In this document: piece after piece, positions 32,250-40,215 of the stretch
How positions within the stretch are numbered: position 1 is the stretch's first letter
Layout: each line of letters starts with the position of its first letter
DNA from: Rhodobacteraceae bacterium DSL-40
GTDB taxonomy: Bacteria > Pseudomonadota > Alphaproteobacteria > Rhodobacterales > Rhodobacteraceae
NCBI GenBank assembly: GCA_003258405.1
Contig: QKPN01000016.1
Location: 25,475 to 89,474 of the forward strand
Direction of reading: 5' to 3'
DNA: 64,000 bases
Program-made: the position numbers and the translations under genes
The notes under the pieces: generated by a model
Told to the model about the DNA's origin: nothing
Seen by the model: the letters and a program-made list of their open reading frames with translations, nothing else
Databases searched by the model: none

Positions 32250-32511
32250 CTCGCACCTGCAGGCGGCACGGTCCGTGCGTGTCGGCGGAATGATGTGGCC
32301 GTTGCATGTTTTTTAAGCATGACGAATGATCACGGTTCGCTGAATTCGATTCTTCTGCCATATGAGGCACTTGAGCTCAGACAGCATCGTCCTGCGGCCT
32401 GAAGTCCGCCCTTTTTCGGGTGCGGATCGGCGAAAATCCCCGCATCCCGCGGGGTCCGGGCTTCCATTTGGAACCGGACAGCACGATGTCGTTGGAGGGA
32501 GGGTGCGCGCC

Positions 32512-32604
32512 ATGATATATTCGGAGCGCGAAGTTACACGTTTTGCGTGCATTCCGTCGCCAGAAGCGGTCCGCGCAGGCAAGGTGCAGGAGTTGAGAGT
32601 ATGA
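32512..32604 (+). CDS. Possible 30-residue ORF coupled to the next gene
   Basis: A strong purine tract GGAGGGAGGG lies about nine bases before the ATG at 32512, and the TGA (32602-32604) overlaps the next ATG (ATGA). The product is IYSEREVTRFACIP followed by SPEAVRAGKVQELRV. The ribosome-binding site and overlap make it a candidate leader or coupling peptide, but the frame stays open upstream to 32362 and codon use is not informative at this length. Confidence 0.35.
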   Translation: MIYSEREVTRFACIPSPEAVRAGKVQELRV

Positions 32605-32786
32605 ACGAAGTGAGCGAAGCGCAGGTTCAGGCGCTGATCGAGGAGCAGCTGGGCGAATTCCGGCAGCTCGAGAGCCTTCCCGCAACGGAAATCGAGGCGA
32701 TGGCACTGCGCATCACGCGCACCATTTCCACCTACCTTGGGGAAGTCTGCGACGCCTGCGGCGGCAGCCATCGCAGCGCGGCCTGA
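32601..32786 (+). CDS. Small acidic hypothetical protein with C-x2-C
   Basis: 61 residues, start ATG at 32601 with AGGAG upstream. Mostly helical and acidic (EAQVQALIEEQLGEFRQLES), ending in EVCDACGGSHRSAA. The C-x2-C followed by S-H could bind a metal as a half-site or in a dimer. No family was recognised. It is followed by a perfect hairpin. Confidence 0.6.
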   Translation: MNEVSEAQVQALIEEQLGEFRQLESLPATEIEAMALRITRTISTYLGEVCDACGGSHRSAA

Positions 32787-32833
32787 CGGCCACCAGGATC
32801 GTGGCGGAAAGAGTCAGCGACCTCATCATCATG

Positions 32834-32862
32834 GCGATGGCCCCGCGATGCGGGGCCATCGC
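32834..32862. terminator. Perfect 13-bp hairpin downstream of the 61-aa gene
   Basis: GCGATGGCCCCGC-GAT-GCGGGGCCATCGC, lying between the convergent 61-aa gene and yjbQ. It has no T-run but is very stable; it probably ends or protects both transcripts. Confidence 0.6.
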
Positions 32863-32916
32863 GCATTCGGGCCGATCCGCGCTGCTCAGTGCGACGAGAT
32901 TTCCGGGGCGCGGGTC

Positions 32917-33345
32917 CTAGCGCGCTGGAGCATCCGCGGCGAAATGCGCCGCCACCTGTCGCTGGTGCGGCGCGTGCCTGTGCTCGAAAAGATAGATCCC
33001 TTGCCATGTTCCGAGGAGCAGCTTGCCGCGCGCGACCGGAATTGACAGCGAAACCGGCGTGAAGGCGGCCTTGATATGGGCCGGCATGTCGTCCGGTCCT
33101 TCCATCGTATGGATGATCCAGCGCATCGAGGGATCGTCTGATGCCGGCACCAGGCGACGGAAGAAACCGTCGAGATCGGTCTGCACATCCGGATCGGCAT
33201 TTTCCTGGATCAGCAGCGAGCAGGATGTGTGGCGCACGAAGAGCGTGAGCAGTCCTTCGCCATGGCCTTCCGTCCAACGGCGCACCTCGCGCGTGAAGTC
33301 GTAAAGTCCCGGTCCAGTTGTCGAAATCGTGAAGATCGTCTGCAT
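32917..33345 (-). CDS. yjbQ: YjbQ/UPF0047 family protein
   Basis: 142-aa protein of the YjbQ (secondary thiamine-phosphate synthase) family. Landmarks are GEGLLTLFVRHTSCSLLIQE, then N-A-D-P-D-V, then the W-I-I-H-T-M-E-G-P-D-D-M-P-A-H-I segment with its metal-site His residues, and the LLLGTWQGIYLFEHR end. Weak thiamine-phosphate synthase activity is reported for the family; the physiological role is uncertain. The start is the ATG at 33345. Divergent from cysE with 191 bp between. Confidence 0.93.
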   Translation of the reverse strand: MQTIFTISTTGPGLYDFTREVRRWTEGHGEGLLTLFVRHTSCSLLIQENADPDVQTDLDGFFRRLVPASDDPSMRWIIHTMEGPDDMPAHIKAAFTPVSLSIPVARGKLLLGTWQGIYLFEHRHAPHQRQVAAHFAADAPAR

Positions 33346-33536
33346 GAGGCGAAGATTAATCTCCCTATTCGTCGTGCGAAAGCCTCCGAATACGGAACAA
33401 GACTTGTTTTTTTTCACATACCGATTAGCAAGGTAGGGGTGGGTGTGATTCACGTTAATGATATCTTGCAGGCAGGGTTGAATCCGGCGCTGATCCGCCC
33501 AATCTGAACCGAGTTGTGTATCCGGGAGCCGACGGC

Positions 33537-34409
33537 ATGCAGCAGGTAAAAGCGAGTCTGACCAGTATCGACCCGGTCTGGACGACGATCCGCCGCGAGG
33601 CGGAAGAGATTGCGCGCGACGAGCCGTTGATGGCGAGCCTCGTTCATGCCGGTGTGCTGCATCATCGCAGCCTTGAGCGGGCCATGAGTTTCCGCATCGC
33701 CCAGAAGCTCGCTTCGCCCGAAATGAGCGATCTCATCTTGCGCGAGATCCTCGATGGCGCCTATCAGGATGACGAATCTCTCGGCGTCGCGGCGCGGGCT
33801 GACATTCTTGCGGTCTACGACCGTGACCCGGCCTGCCACGCCTATATTCACCCGCTTCTCTTCTTCAAGGGCTTCCAGGCGCTGCAGTGCTTCCGCATCG
33901 CGCACTGGCTCTGGCAGGAGGGGCGGCAGGACATGGCACGCTTCATCCAGATGCGCACCTCCGAGTGCTTCGGCGTCGATATCCACCCCAATGCCCGGAT
34001 CGGGCGCGGGGTGATGATCGACCACGCCCATTCCATAGTGATTGGTGAAACAGCCGTCGTGGGCGACAATGTCTCGATGCTGCATTCCGTGACCCTCGGC
34101 GGCACCGGAAAGGAAGATGGCGATCGCCATCCGAAGATCGGCAACGGCGTGATGATCGGCGCCGGCGCCGCCGTGCTCGGCAACATCGAGGTCGGTCACT
34201 GCAGCCGCATCGCTGCGGGTTCCGTCGTGCTCGAGCCCGTGCCGCCGATGACCACGGTCGCGGGCGTGCCAGCCAAGGTGGTCGGCAAGGTCAGTTGCGC
34301 CGAGCCCGCGCGGATGATGGATCAGACGCTTGGTGAAGGCCCCGACATCAAGGCGCCGCTCGGCAAGCCGATCTGCGGCTCCAGTGGCTGCGGCGGCTCG
34401 CAGGGCTGA
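33537..34409 (+). CDS. cysE: Serine O-acetyltransferase
   Basis: 290-residue CysE, which makes O-acetylserine from serine and acetyl-CoA for cysteine synthesis. The helical N-terminal domain (about 1-140, with W-T-T-I-R-R-E-A) is followed by hexapeptide repeats with the catalytic region GVMIDHAHSIVIGETAVVGD and HPKIGNGVMIGAGAAVLGNI. The C-terminal tail, which binds the sulfhydrylase in other species, is unusual: Cys/Gly-rich CGSSGCGGSQG instead of ending in Ile, so a standard CysK complex is doubtful. GGGAG precedes the ATG at 33537; an in-frame ATG lies at 33516. Confidence 0.95.
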   Translation: MQQVKASLTSIDPVWTTIRREAEEIARDEPLMASLVHAGVLHHRSLERAMSFRIAQKLASPEMSDLILREILDGAYQDDESLGVAARADILAVYDRDPACHAYIHPLLFFKGFQALQCFRIAHWLWQEGRQDMARFIQMRTSECFGVDIHPNARIGRGVMIDHAHSIVIGETAVVGDNVSMLHSVTLGGTGKEDGDRHPKIGNGVMIGAGAAVLGNIEVGHCSRIAAGSVVLEPVPPMTTVAGVPAKVVGKVSCAEPARMMDQTLGEGPDIKAPLGKPICGSSGCGGSQG

Positions 34410-34454
34410 CCCCGAAGCGAAGCCCGAAGCCCGATCCAGCAGATCTTTCCTGGC

Positions 34455-34477
34455 AGCGTCTCCCCGAGGGAGGCGCT
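34455..34477. terminator. Hairpin between convergent cysE and DUF599 genes
   Basis: AGCGTCTCCC-CGA-GGGAGGCGCT, ten base pairs with one G-U wobble, three-base loop. TCGTCTTT follows six bases downstream on the plus strand. Confidence 0.6.
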
Positions 34478-34502
34478 GAAATCGTCTTTAGTTCCTCAAA
34501 GG

Positions 34503-35195
34503 TCAGGATTTACCGGCGTCCGCCGCGCCGGCCACGTCCATGTCGCGCGGCACGAGTGGGGCGAGTTCGTGGATCCGCTGCGCCGTAGCTGAATAGCACT
34601 GTCGCCAGATCAGGAAGCCCGCCGCGGCGACCGCGCCCACCATCAGCGCAAGCGGCCCGAGCATCCAGAGTGCGGCGGCGGCGGCGAAGTAGTAGTTTCG
34701 CACGCCCGCGCTGAACGAACTCAGGGCACGGCTCAACATCGCGGCGAGGGCAGGGGCCCAGGTCGGCCAGCGCTCCGACTGGTCGGGGTGCGGGCTCGAG
34801 GCCATCGCAGCCAGGAAATAGTTGAGTTGTCGCACTGACCAGATGAAATCGAATAGGCCCCGCACCAGCGGCACCAGCAGCAGCAGAGGCTTGGAGGCGT
34901 GGATCTCTACACCGGCAGCCACGTCGGAGGCCGAGAAAACCGCCCCGCCGATTCCGACGATCACGATGAGGTTCGCCGAGCCGAAGAACGAGGCGGAATT
35001 GATCGTGTGCCCGACGATCTGCGCATCGACCAGCAGGAGGTTGCGGCGCAGGAGCTGCCGCATCCAGGCCTCGCGGACGGCCTCCATGTCCGAGGTTATG
35101 TTCGGCCGGCGCCGGCCAAGCCAGACAAGGCCCTGCTCGAGCCCGAGCCAGAAAATCAGGAAGACGGCGACCGCCGCGTAGTCGAGAGATGTCAT
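34503..35195 (-). CDS. DUF599 family membrane protein
   Basis: 230 aa with four probable membrane spans: at the N-terminus (YAAVAVFLIFWLGLEQGLVWL), near residue 75 (ANLIVIVGIGGAVFSA), near 110 (PLLLLVPLVRGLFDFIW), and near 190 (LWMLGPLALMVGAVAAAGFLIW). The WMRQLLRRNLLLVDAQIVGH segment and R-N-Y-Y-F-A-A-A are DUF599 hallmarks. Function unknown. The ATG at 35195 has GGAGGG upstream. Confidence 0.85.
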   Translation of the reverse strand: MTSLDYAAVAVFLIFWLGLEQGLVWLGRRRPNITSDMEAVREAWMRQLLRRNLLLVDAQIVGHTINSASFFGSANLIVIVGIGGAVFSASDVAAGVEIHASKPLLLLVPLVRGLFDFIWSVRQLNYFLAAMASSPHPDQSERWPTWAPALAAMLSRALSSFSAGVRNYYFAAAAALWMLGPLALMVGAVAAAGFLIWRQCYSATAQRIHELAPLVPRDMDVAGAADAGKS

Positions 35196-35418
35196 CGGCA
35201 GCCCTCCGCCTCGCTTGCCCGGCAAATGCCACGAGCCCTCAAGGGGTACGCGCCTGCCCGAGGCCGAGAGATGCACGGAACCGTGCCCGGGTTCCAGCGG
35301 CTTTTGGCCCGTACGTGGGTCAAGGCGGTCAGCGGGCGGAAGGCGGACCTTGCGGTCCCGGCCGCCCGCACCTGTCATTGCGCCGGAGCGAATGCGCCCC
35401 GGCGGCGTCCGTGCCGGA

Positions 35419-35601
35419 TCAGCTCACGTTCGGGCCGCGCAGGATACGGATCTTCTCGCGAACCTTGCGCCACTGTTCGGCCTCGTCCGACTGACCGGCC
35501 TCTTCACAGCTCTTGGCCTTCTGGGCGGCTTCGTATTCCGCCCGATCGCCATGCGCGGCGAAGAGACGGTTCGCGTAATCGTCCACTAGCGTCATGTTCA
35601 T
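35419..35601 (-). CDS. Small acidic helical hypothetical protein
   Basis: 60 residues, almost entirely charged helix (YANRLFAAHGDRAEYEAAQK, EAEQWRKVREKIRILRGP). A perfect AGGAGG seven bases before the ATG at 35601 supports translation; M3 is a second possible start. Small soluble proteins like this occur in Rhodobacteraceae, as far as I remember, without known function. Confidence 0.75.
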   Translation of the reverse strand: MNMTLVDDYANRLFAAHGDRAEYEAAQKAKSCEEAGQSDEAEQWRKVREKIRILRGPNVS

Positions 35602-35794
35602 GAGGCGTCCTCCTGGGTTCTCGGGTTGGGCGAGCACCGTAGCACAGAGCAACCACAGGTGGCACCCCTTAACCCTTACCCGGCGAGATGGCCATTTTGG
35701 CTGACGTTTCAAGGCGGGAAGCCGCCGGAAAGACGGGGTTGCGCCTCGACACCGGCGGCGGGATCGCGCTAGATCTGGCTCAAGGAGATCAGCC

Positions 35795-36616
35795 ATGGCC
35801 GAACCGCCACCCATTCTCTTTCTGCACGGAGCCTTTGCCGGACCCGAGGTCTGGACCACCTTCATTGCGCCTTGGTTCGCGGACCGGGGTCATCGCGTTT
35901 CCGCGCCGCGGCTGCCTGGGCCCACGCTCGGCCCGGCGCGCCTCCGGGACTACGTGAAGCGGGCGCGGGAGGCCGCGGATGAGCTTGGCGGTGCTCCGAT
36001 TGTCGTGGGCTACTCGCTCGGCGGGCTCGTGGCGCAGCACCTCGCGGCGCAGGGTTGCGTTTCGGGCGCGGTACTCGTCTCCTCGCCCGGCCCATGTGGC
36101 CTCGGCCCATCACTCTGGCAGCTCTCCTCGCAGGCGCCTGACGTTCTCGCCGCGACGCTTGTCGCCCAGGCGGGCGCGGGCGATCTGCTCGGGATCGACC
36201 TCATCCGCCGTGCACTCTTCACCGAGGAGACGCCGGAGGCCTGGATACGCGAGGTCTTCACCCGCCCGCTCACCCCAGAAAGCCCGCAGGCGCTCTTCGA
36301 CGGCCTTACCTGGGATCTCCCGGCCTGGCCCTTCGCCCGGCTGGTGCCGACCCTCGCGATCCAGGGCGACCGGGACGCCTTCGTGCCGATCACCGATCTC
36401 TGGGCGCTCGGCCTCGTATATGGCGCCGAAACCCAGCTTCTGCGCGGCGTTGCCCACGGACTGCCCGTCGATCCGGCCTGGAAAAGCCTGGCCTGGCGCA
36501 TCAACGCCTGGATCGATGAACGCAGTATCGGCCAGCGTCGTGACCGTGTGCTCGCCTCCCGTGCCCGGGGCCGCATGGCATGGCGGCCGACGGGTGAAAC
36601 CGCCGCCGCTCACTGA
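35795..36616 (+). CDS. Alpha/beta-fold hydrolase
   Basis: 273-aa single-domain serine hydrolase. HGAF (residue 11) forms the oxyanion region; the nucleophile is S74 in G-Y-S-L-G-G, the acid is probably in QGDRDAFVP, and the His is in VAHGLPVDP. The cap is helical. AAGGAGATCAGCC is a good ribosome-binding site for the ATG. The substrate is unknown; the C-terminal 40 residues are an extra Arg-rich tail. Confidence 0.85.
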   Translation: MAEPPPILFLHGAFAGPEVWTTFIAPWFADRGHRVSAPRLPGPTLGPARLRDYVKRAREAADELGGAPIVVGYSLGGLVAQHLAAQGCVSGAVLVSSPGPCGLGPSLWQLSSQAPDVLAATLVAQAGAGDLLGIDLIRRALFTEETPEAWIREVFTRPLTPESPQALFDGLTWDLPAWPFARLVPTLAIQGDRDAFVPITDLWALGLVYGAETQLLRGVAHGLPVDPAWKSLAWRINAWIDERSIGQRRDRVLASRARGRMAWRPTGETAAAH

Positions 36617-36748
36617 ACTGTGGCCCGGTGAGCACGATGCCGCCGATACTGTGCGAGGCCCGTCGAAAACGTCTCGCCAAGCCGGAGCCGATGCGCTAAC
36701 GACTCAAGCTATCAGCTTCATACAACAATCCTTTGCGAGCATGGTCGA

Positions 36749-37870
36749 ATGAGCGCTGCATCGTTGCCGATGACGTTGCAGGGTGTGTTTCCTTACGCCC
36801 TGGCAGGTTTCCTGGTAAGCCTCCTCGCCTGCATCGGCCTTATCCTGACGCAGCGCTGGCACGGACATTTCACTCACGATCACCTCGTCGGTGTCCAGAA
36901 GTTCCACAAGCGGCCGACCCCGCGCATCGGCGGTGCGGCGATTGCCGCGGCCTATTGCGGGCTCGCGCTCTTTCTGCCCGACGAGTTGCGCCGCGACTGG
37001 ATCCTCGTCGGTGTCGCCGGAACCCCGGCGCTCGCCGCGGGGCTGATCGAGGACATCACCCGCAAGGTCGGCGTCCAGCGGCGCCTCATCGCCACCATGG
37101 GGGCTGGCCTCCTCTTCGCCATCCTCACCGGCTACGTGATGGACAAGGTCGATCTGCCCGGCGTCGACTGGCTGCTCGCCTTCACACCGGTGGCGGTGCT
37201 CTTCACCTGCTTCTCGATGGGCGGGGTTGCCAACGCGATCAACATCATCGACGGCTTCCACGGCCTCGCCTCCGGCTCGCTCATCATCATGTTCGGTGCC
37301 TTCGCCTTCGTCGGCTGGCAGGTGGGGGATCCGCTGGTCTTCTCGCTCGCGATCCTCTTCGCCGCCCTGGTGGGCGGCTTCTTCGTGGTGAACTTCCCGC
37401 TCGGCCGGATCTTCATGGGCGATGGTGGGGCCTATTTCTGCGGCTTCCTGCTCGCTGCCCTCGGTGTGCTGCTGCCGTCGCGCAACCCGGATGTCTCCGC
37501 CTGGACGGCGCTTCTCATCTGCGCCTATCCGGTGATCGAGACGCTCGCCTCCATGCGACGCAAGTCTCGCCGCGCGGGCCATAGCATCGGCCAGCCCGAC
37601 CGCGTGCATTTCCACATGCTGGCCCACCGTCGTTACGCGCGCCGCCTTGTGCCCAAGAACCGCCGCCGGATCGAACTGCGCAATCCCGCGACCAGCATCA
37701 TCACCTGGCTCCTGCCGGCACTCACGGCGATGCTCGCCGCCGTCGGCTACCACAGCGCACTCCTGAGCGCGGTGTTTTTCTTCTTCACTGTCTATGTCTA
37801 CAGCCAAGTTTACCGTGTGATGTCGCTCAATGCACCGAACCTGCCCGTGGTAATCGCCCGCCTGCTCTGA
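36749..37870 (+). CDS. MraY/WecA-like UDP-sugar:polyprenyl-phosphate sugar-1-phosphate transferase
   Basis: 373-aa polytopic membrane enzyme (about ten spans) that attaches a sugar phosphate to a lipid carrier at the start of polysaccharide synthesis. Family motifs: K-F-H-K-R-P-T-P-R-I-G-G near residue 50, N-A-I-N-I-I-D-G-F-H-G-L-A near 165, R-I-F-M-G-D-G-G-A-Y-F near 225, and H-F-H-M-L-A-H-R-R near 290 (WecA-type HIHH-like site). No polysaccharide cluster is beside it, so the product is open. WecA-like is more likely than MraY, since no cell-wall genes are adjacent. Confidence 0.9.
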   Translation: MSAASLPMTLQGVFPYALAGFLVSLLACIGLILTQRWHGHFTHDHLVGVQKFHKRPTPRIGGAAIAAAYCGLALFLPDELRRDWILVGVAGTPALAAGLIEDITRKVGVQRRLIATMGAGLLFAILTGYVMDKVDLPGVDWLLAFTPVAVLFTCFSMGGVANAINIIDGFHGLASGSLIIMFGAFAFVGWQVGDPLVFSLAILFAALVGGFFVVNFPLGRIFMGDGGAYFCGFLLAALGVLLPSRNPDVSAWTALLICAYPVIETLASMRRKSRRAGHSIGQPDRVHFHMLAHRRYARRLVPKNRRRIELRNPATSIITWLLPALTAMLAAVGYHSALLSAVFFFFTVYVYSQVYRVMSLNAPNLPVVIARLL

Positions 37871-38103
37871 CCGGCGCCTGCACACCCAACTCCCTCTTTT
37901 CCGTGTAGAACTGCTGCGCCCCCTCGCGTATCGTCGGGCCGTCCGGGGCAGCCTAATCTTGCGGAAGGTCCGGATGCAGGCCCGATGGGACCGGACGCGA
38001 AGATCCGGCCGCTTGTCCTGGATCAAGGCCCGCCGGGGCCGGAGCGGGCAAGGCTCGCCCAAAAACGAACGGGGGAGGCGGCGCGATCCGCGGCGACAGC
38101 AAC

Positions 38104-40212
38104 GTGACGGACCGATTCACATTCATCACTGCGAGCGCCGCGGCCGTGACATGCGGCGCGGTTTGGGCTGCAGCCCGCTTCGTCCCGCCCGATCCTGCCT
38201 GGCTGCCCGGACTCGCCTGCGCCGCAGCGGCCCTGATCGCGCCGGGGGCGCTGCTTGCCGCTCATCACCGGCTCGCCGCCGCCCCGGCCCAGCGGCTCGC
38301 CCGCGGTTTGCGGCTGATTCGCGAGGCCCGTACTCGTGACCTGCCGCTCGAAATCACAAATGCGGGCGGGCTCGAGGGCCTCTCCCGCGAATGCGCCGCC
38401 CTTGTCGAGACGTTGCGCGAGACCCGCCGCGAGGTCCGCAGCTTCGCCGAGGCCGAGGCGGCGGAGGCGGGCAACCAGAAGGCCTGGCTAGAGTCGATCC
38501 TGCAGAACCTCAACGAAGGGGTCTTCGTCTGCAATCACCAGCACCGGATCATGCTCTACAACGCCGCCGCGGTCTCGCTTGTCGGTGCCCCGGAGCATGT
38601 CGGGCTTGGCCGCGATCTCGGCGCCGTGCTCGACATCGGCCCGCTCGGCCACAGCCTCAGCCGGCTCGAGCTGCGCCTCGAGGCCGATCCTGAGGCGCGG
38701 CACGAGATCTCCGCGCCCTTCGTCTGCTCGACCCGCGACGGGGCCCAGGTCTTTCACGGCCGTATGGCGCTCCTGATCGCGCCGGGCGGCTCGATCTCGG
38801 GCTATCTCGTGACGCTTGTCGACGGTTCGCAGGACCATGCGCTGCTCGCTGGCGGCGATGCCATGCGGCACACGCTCTCGGGTGAACTCGCGCCGCGGCT
38901 CGACGAGATCCGCCGCGCTGCCGAGCGGCTGGTGAGCGACGCGCTGACCGCGGGGGAACGCGAGATGCTCGCCCGCCTCGCCGCCGATGCGAGCCGCGAG
39001 GCCTCCGAGATTACCCGCGCGGTCTCCGCCGGCCTGCGCGAGCTCCTGCTCGGCCATGCGACCATGGTCGATGTCTACGCGCTCGATCTCGCGAAGCTCG
39101 TCGCGCGCAAGCTCCCGCCTGATGCCGGGGTCCGCACCACCCTGATCGGCACGCCCGAATGGCTGCTCGCTGACAGTCTTGCCCTGGTGGAGGCGCTCGA
39201 GACGCTGGTGCTCCAGATTGCCGAAAGCCGCGGCGTGGAGGAGGTCTTCCTCGAGACCGTCGCCACCTCCGGCGGCGGGGTTGATCTGGAGGTCTCCTGG
39301 CGTGGCGATCCCGCGACGGAGGCCGAGCGCGCGGCCTGGTGCGAGCTCGACTGTTTTGGGGCCAAGGATCATCAGCGCCTCGGCAACGTGCTCGATCGCC
39401 ATGGCTCCCGCCTCGAGGCGGCACCGGCCCGCCGCCCGGGCAATGCCATGCTGCGGCTTCCGCTCCGCGCGCCCCAGCGGCGGCGCCAGACCGGCGAAGC
39501 CGCCCGCCGTCCCGCAGCCCGGGCCGAGTTCTACGACGCGAACCTCATGGCGGCGCATCAGGGCGACGCCGAGCTCGCCCAGCGCCGCATGCGCGACCTG
39601 CACTTTGTGGTCTTCGATTGCGAGATGACCGGTCTTCAGCCGGGGCAGGGCGACGAGATCATCCAGATCGGTGCCGTCCCTGTGGTGCGCAACCGCATTC
39701 TCTCGGGCGAGGCGACGGAATGGCTGGTCAATCCCGGCCGCCCGATCCCGCCCGCCTCGATCCAGTTTCACGGCCTCACCGACGCCGATGTCCGCGACAA
39801 GCCCTCGATCCTCGAGGTGCTGCCCGAGTTCCGCACCTTCTGCGGCGACGCGGTGCTGGTCGCTCACAACGCCGCCTTCGACATGCGCTTTCTCACCATC
39901 AAGGAGAAGGCCGCGGGCGTGCGCTTCGACAATCCGGTCCTGGACACCATGCTCATCTCGCTGCTGCTCGACGGGCCGAAGGAGGATCATTCGCTCGACG
40001 GGCTCTCCGGACGCTACGGCATCTCGATCACCGGCCGGCACACCGCGCTCGGCGACACGATCGCGACGGCGGATCTGCTGGTGAAGATGATCGAGCGTCT
40101 GGAGGCGAAGGGCTTCGGCACCTTTGGCGACGTGATGCGGGAAACCAACATGGCAGCGGAGCTGCGCCATCGCGGCGCGGTCTTCGCCCACGGAACGGGA
40201 GCAGGTGGCTGA
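38104..40212 (+). CDS. Membrane kinase-like sensor fused to DEDDh 3'-5' exonuclease (DnaQ-like)
   Basis: 702 residues. Two N-terminal membrane spans (about 8-55) are followed by a HAMP-like helix, a PAS domain (about 130-235, LQNLNEGVFVCNHQHRIMLY), a helical dimerisation-like region and a degenerate histidine-kinase ATPase-like domain (to about 465, with NVLDRHGSRLEAAPARRPGN). The C-terminal exonuclease is intact: D505-C-E507, D593 (HNAAFDMRF), H646 and D651 (HTALGDT), as in DnaQ epsilon subunits. The start is a GTG. The DUF294 gene begins three bases later. Such fusions sit beside sodium:solute symporters in other Proteobacteria, suggesting signalling rather than replication. Confidence 0.85.
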   Translation: MTDRFTFITASAAAVTCGAVWAAARFVPPDPAWLPGLACAAAALIAPGALLAAHHRLAAAPAQRLARGLRLIREARTRDLPLEITNAGGLEGLSRECAALVETLRETRREVRSFAEAEAAEAGNQKAWLESILQNLNEGVFVCNHQHRIMLYNAAAVSLVGAPEHVGLGRDLGAVLDIGPLGHSLSRLELRLEADPEARHEISAPFVCSTRDGAQVFHGRMALLIAPGGSISGYLVTLVDGSQDHALLAGGDAMRHTLSGELAPRLDEIRRAAERLVSDALTAGEREMLARLAADASREASEITRAVSAGLRELLLGHATMVDVYALDLAKLVARKLPPDAGVRTTLIGTPEWLLADSLALVEALETLVLQIAESRGVEEVFLETVATSGGGVDLEVSWRGDPATEAERAAWCELDCFGAKDHQRLGNVLDRHGSRLEAAPARRPGNAMLRLPLRAPQRRRQTGEAARRPAARAEFYDANLMAAHQGDAELAQRRMRDLHFVVFDCEMTGLQPGQGDEIIQIGAVPVVRNRILSGEATEWLVNPGRPIPPASIQFHGLTDADVRDKPSILEVLPEFRTFCGDAVLVAHNAAFDMRFLTIKEKAAGVRFDNPVLDTMLISLLLDGPKEDHSLDGLSGRYGISITGRHTALGDTIATADLLVKMIERLEAKGFGTFGDVMRETNMAAELRHRGAVFAHGTGAGG

Positions 40213-40215
40213 GGC

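Noticed and set aside
38104..40212. Call as the DNA polymerase III epsilon subunit
   Set aside because: The N-terminal membrane and PAS regions and the symporter-linked context do not fit the replicative proofreader.
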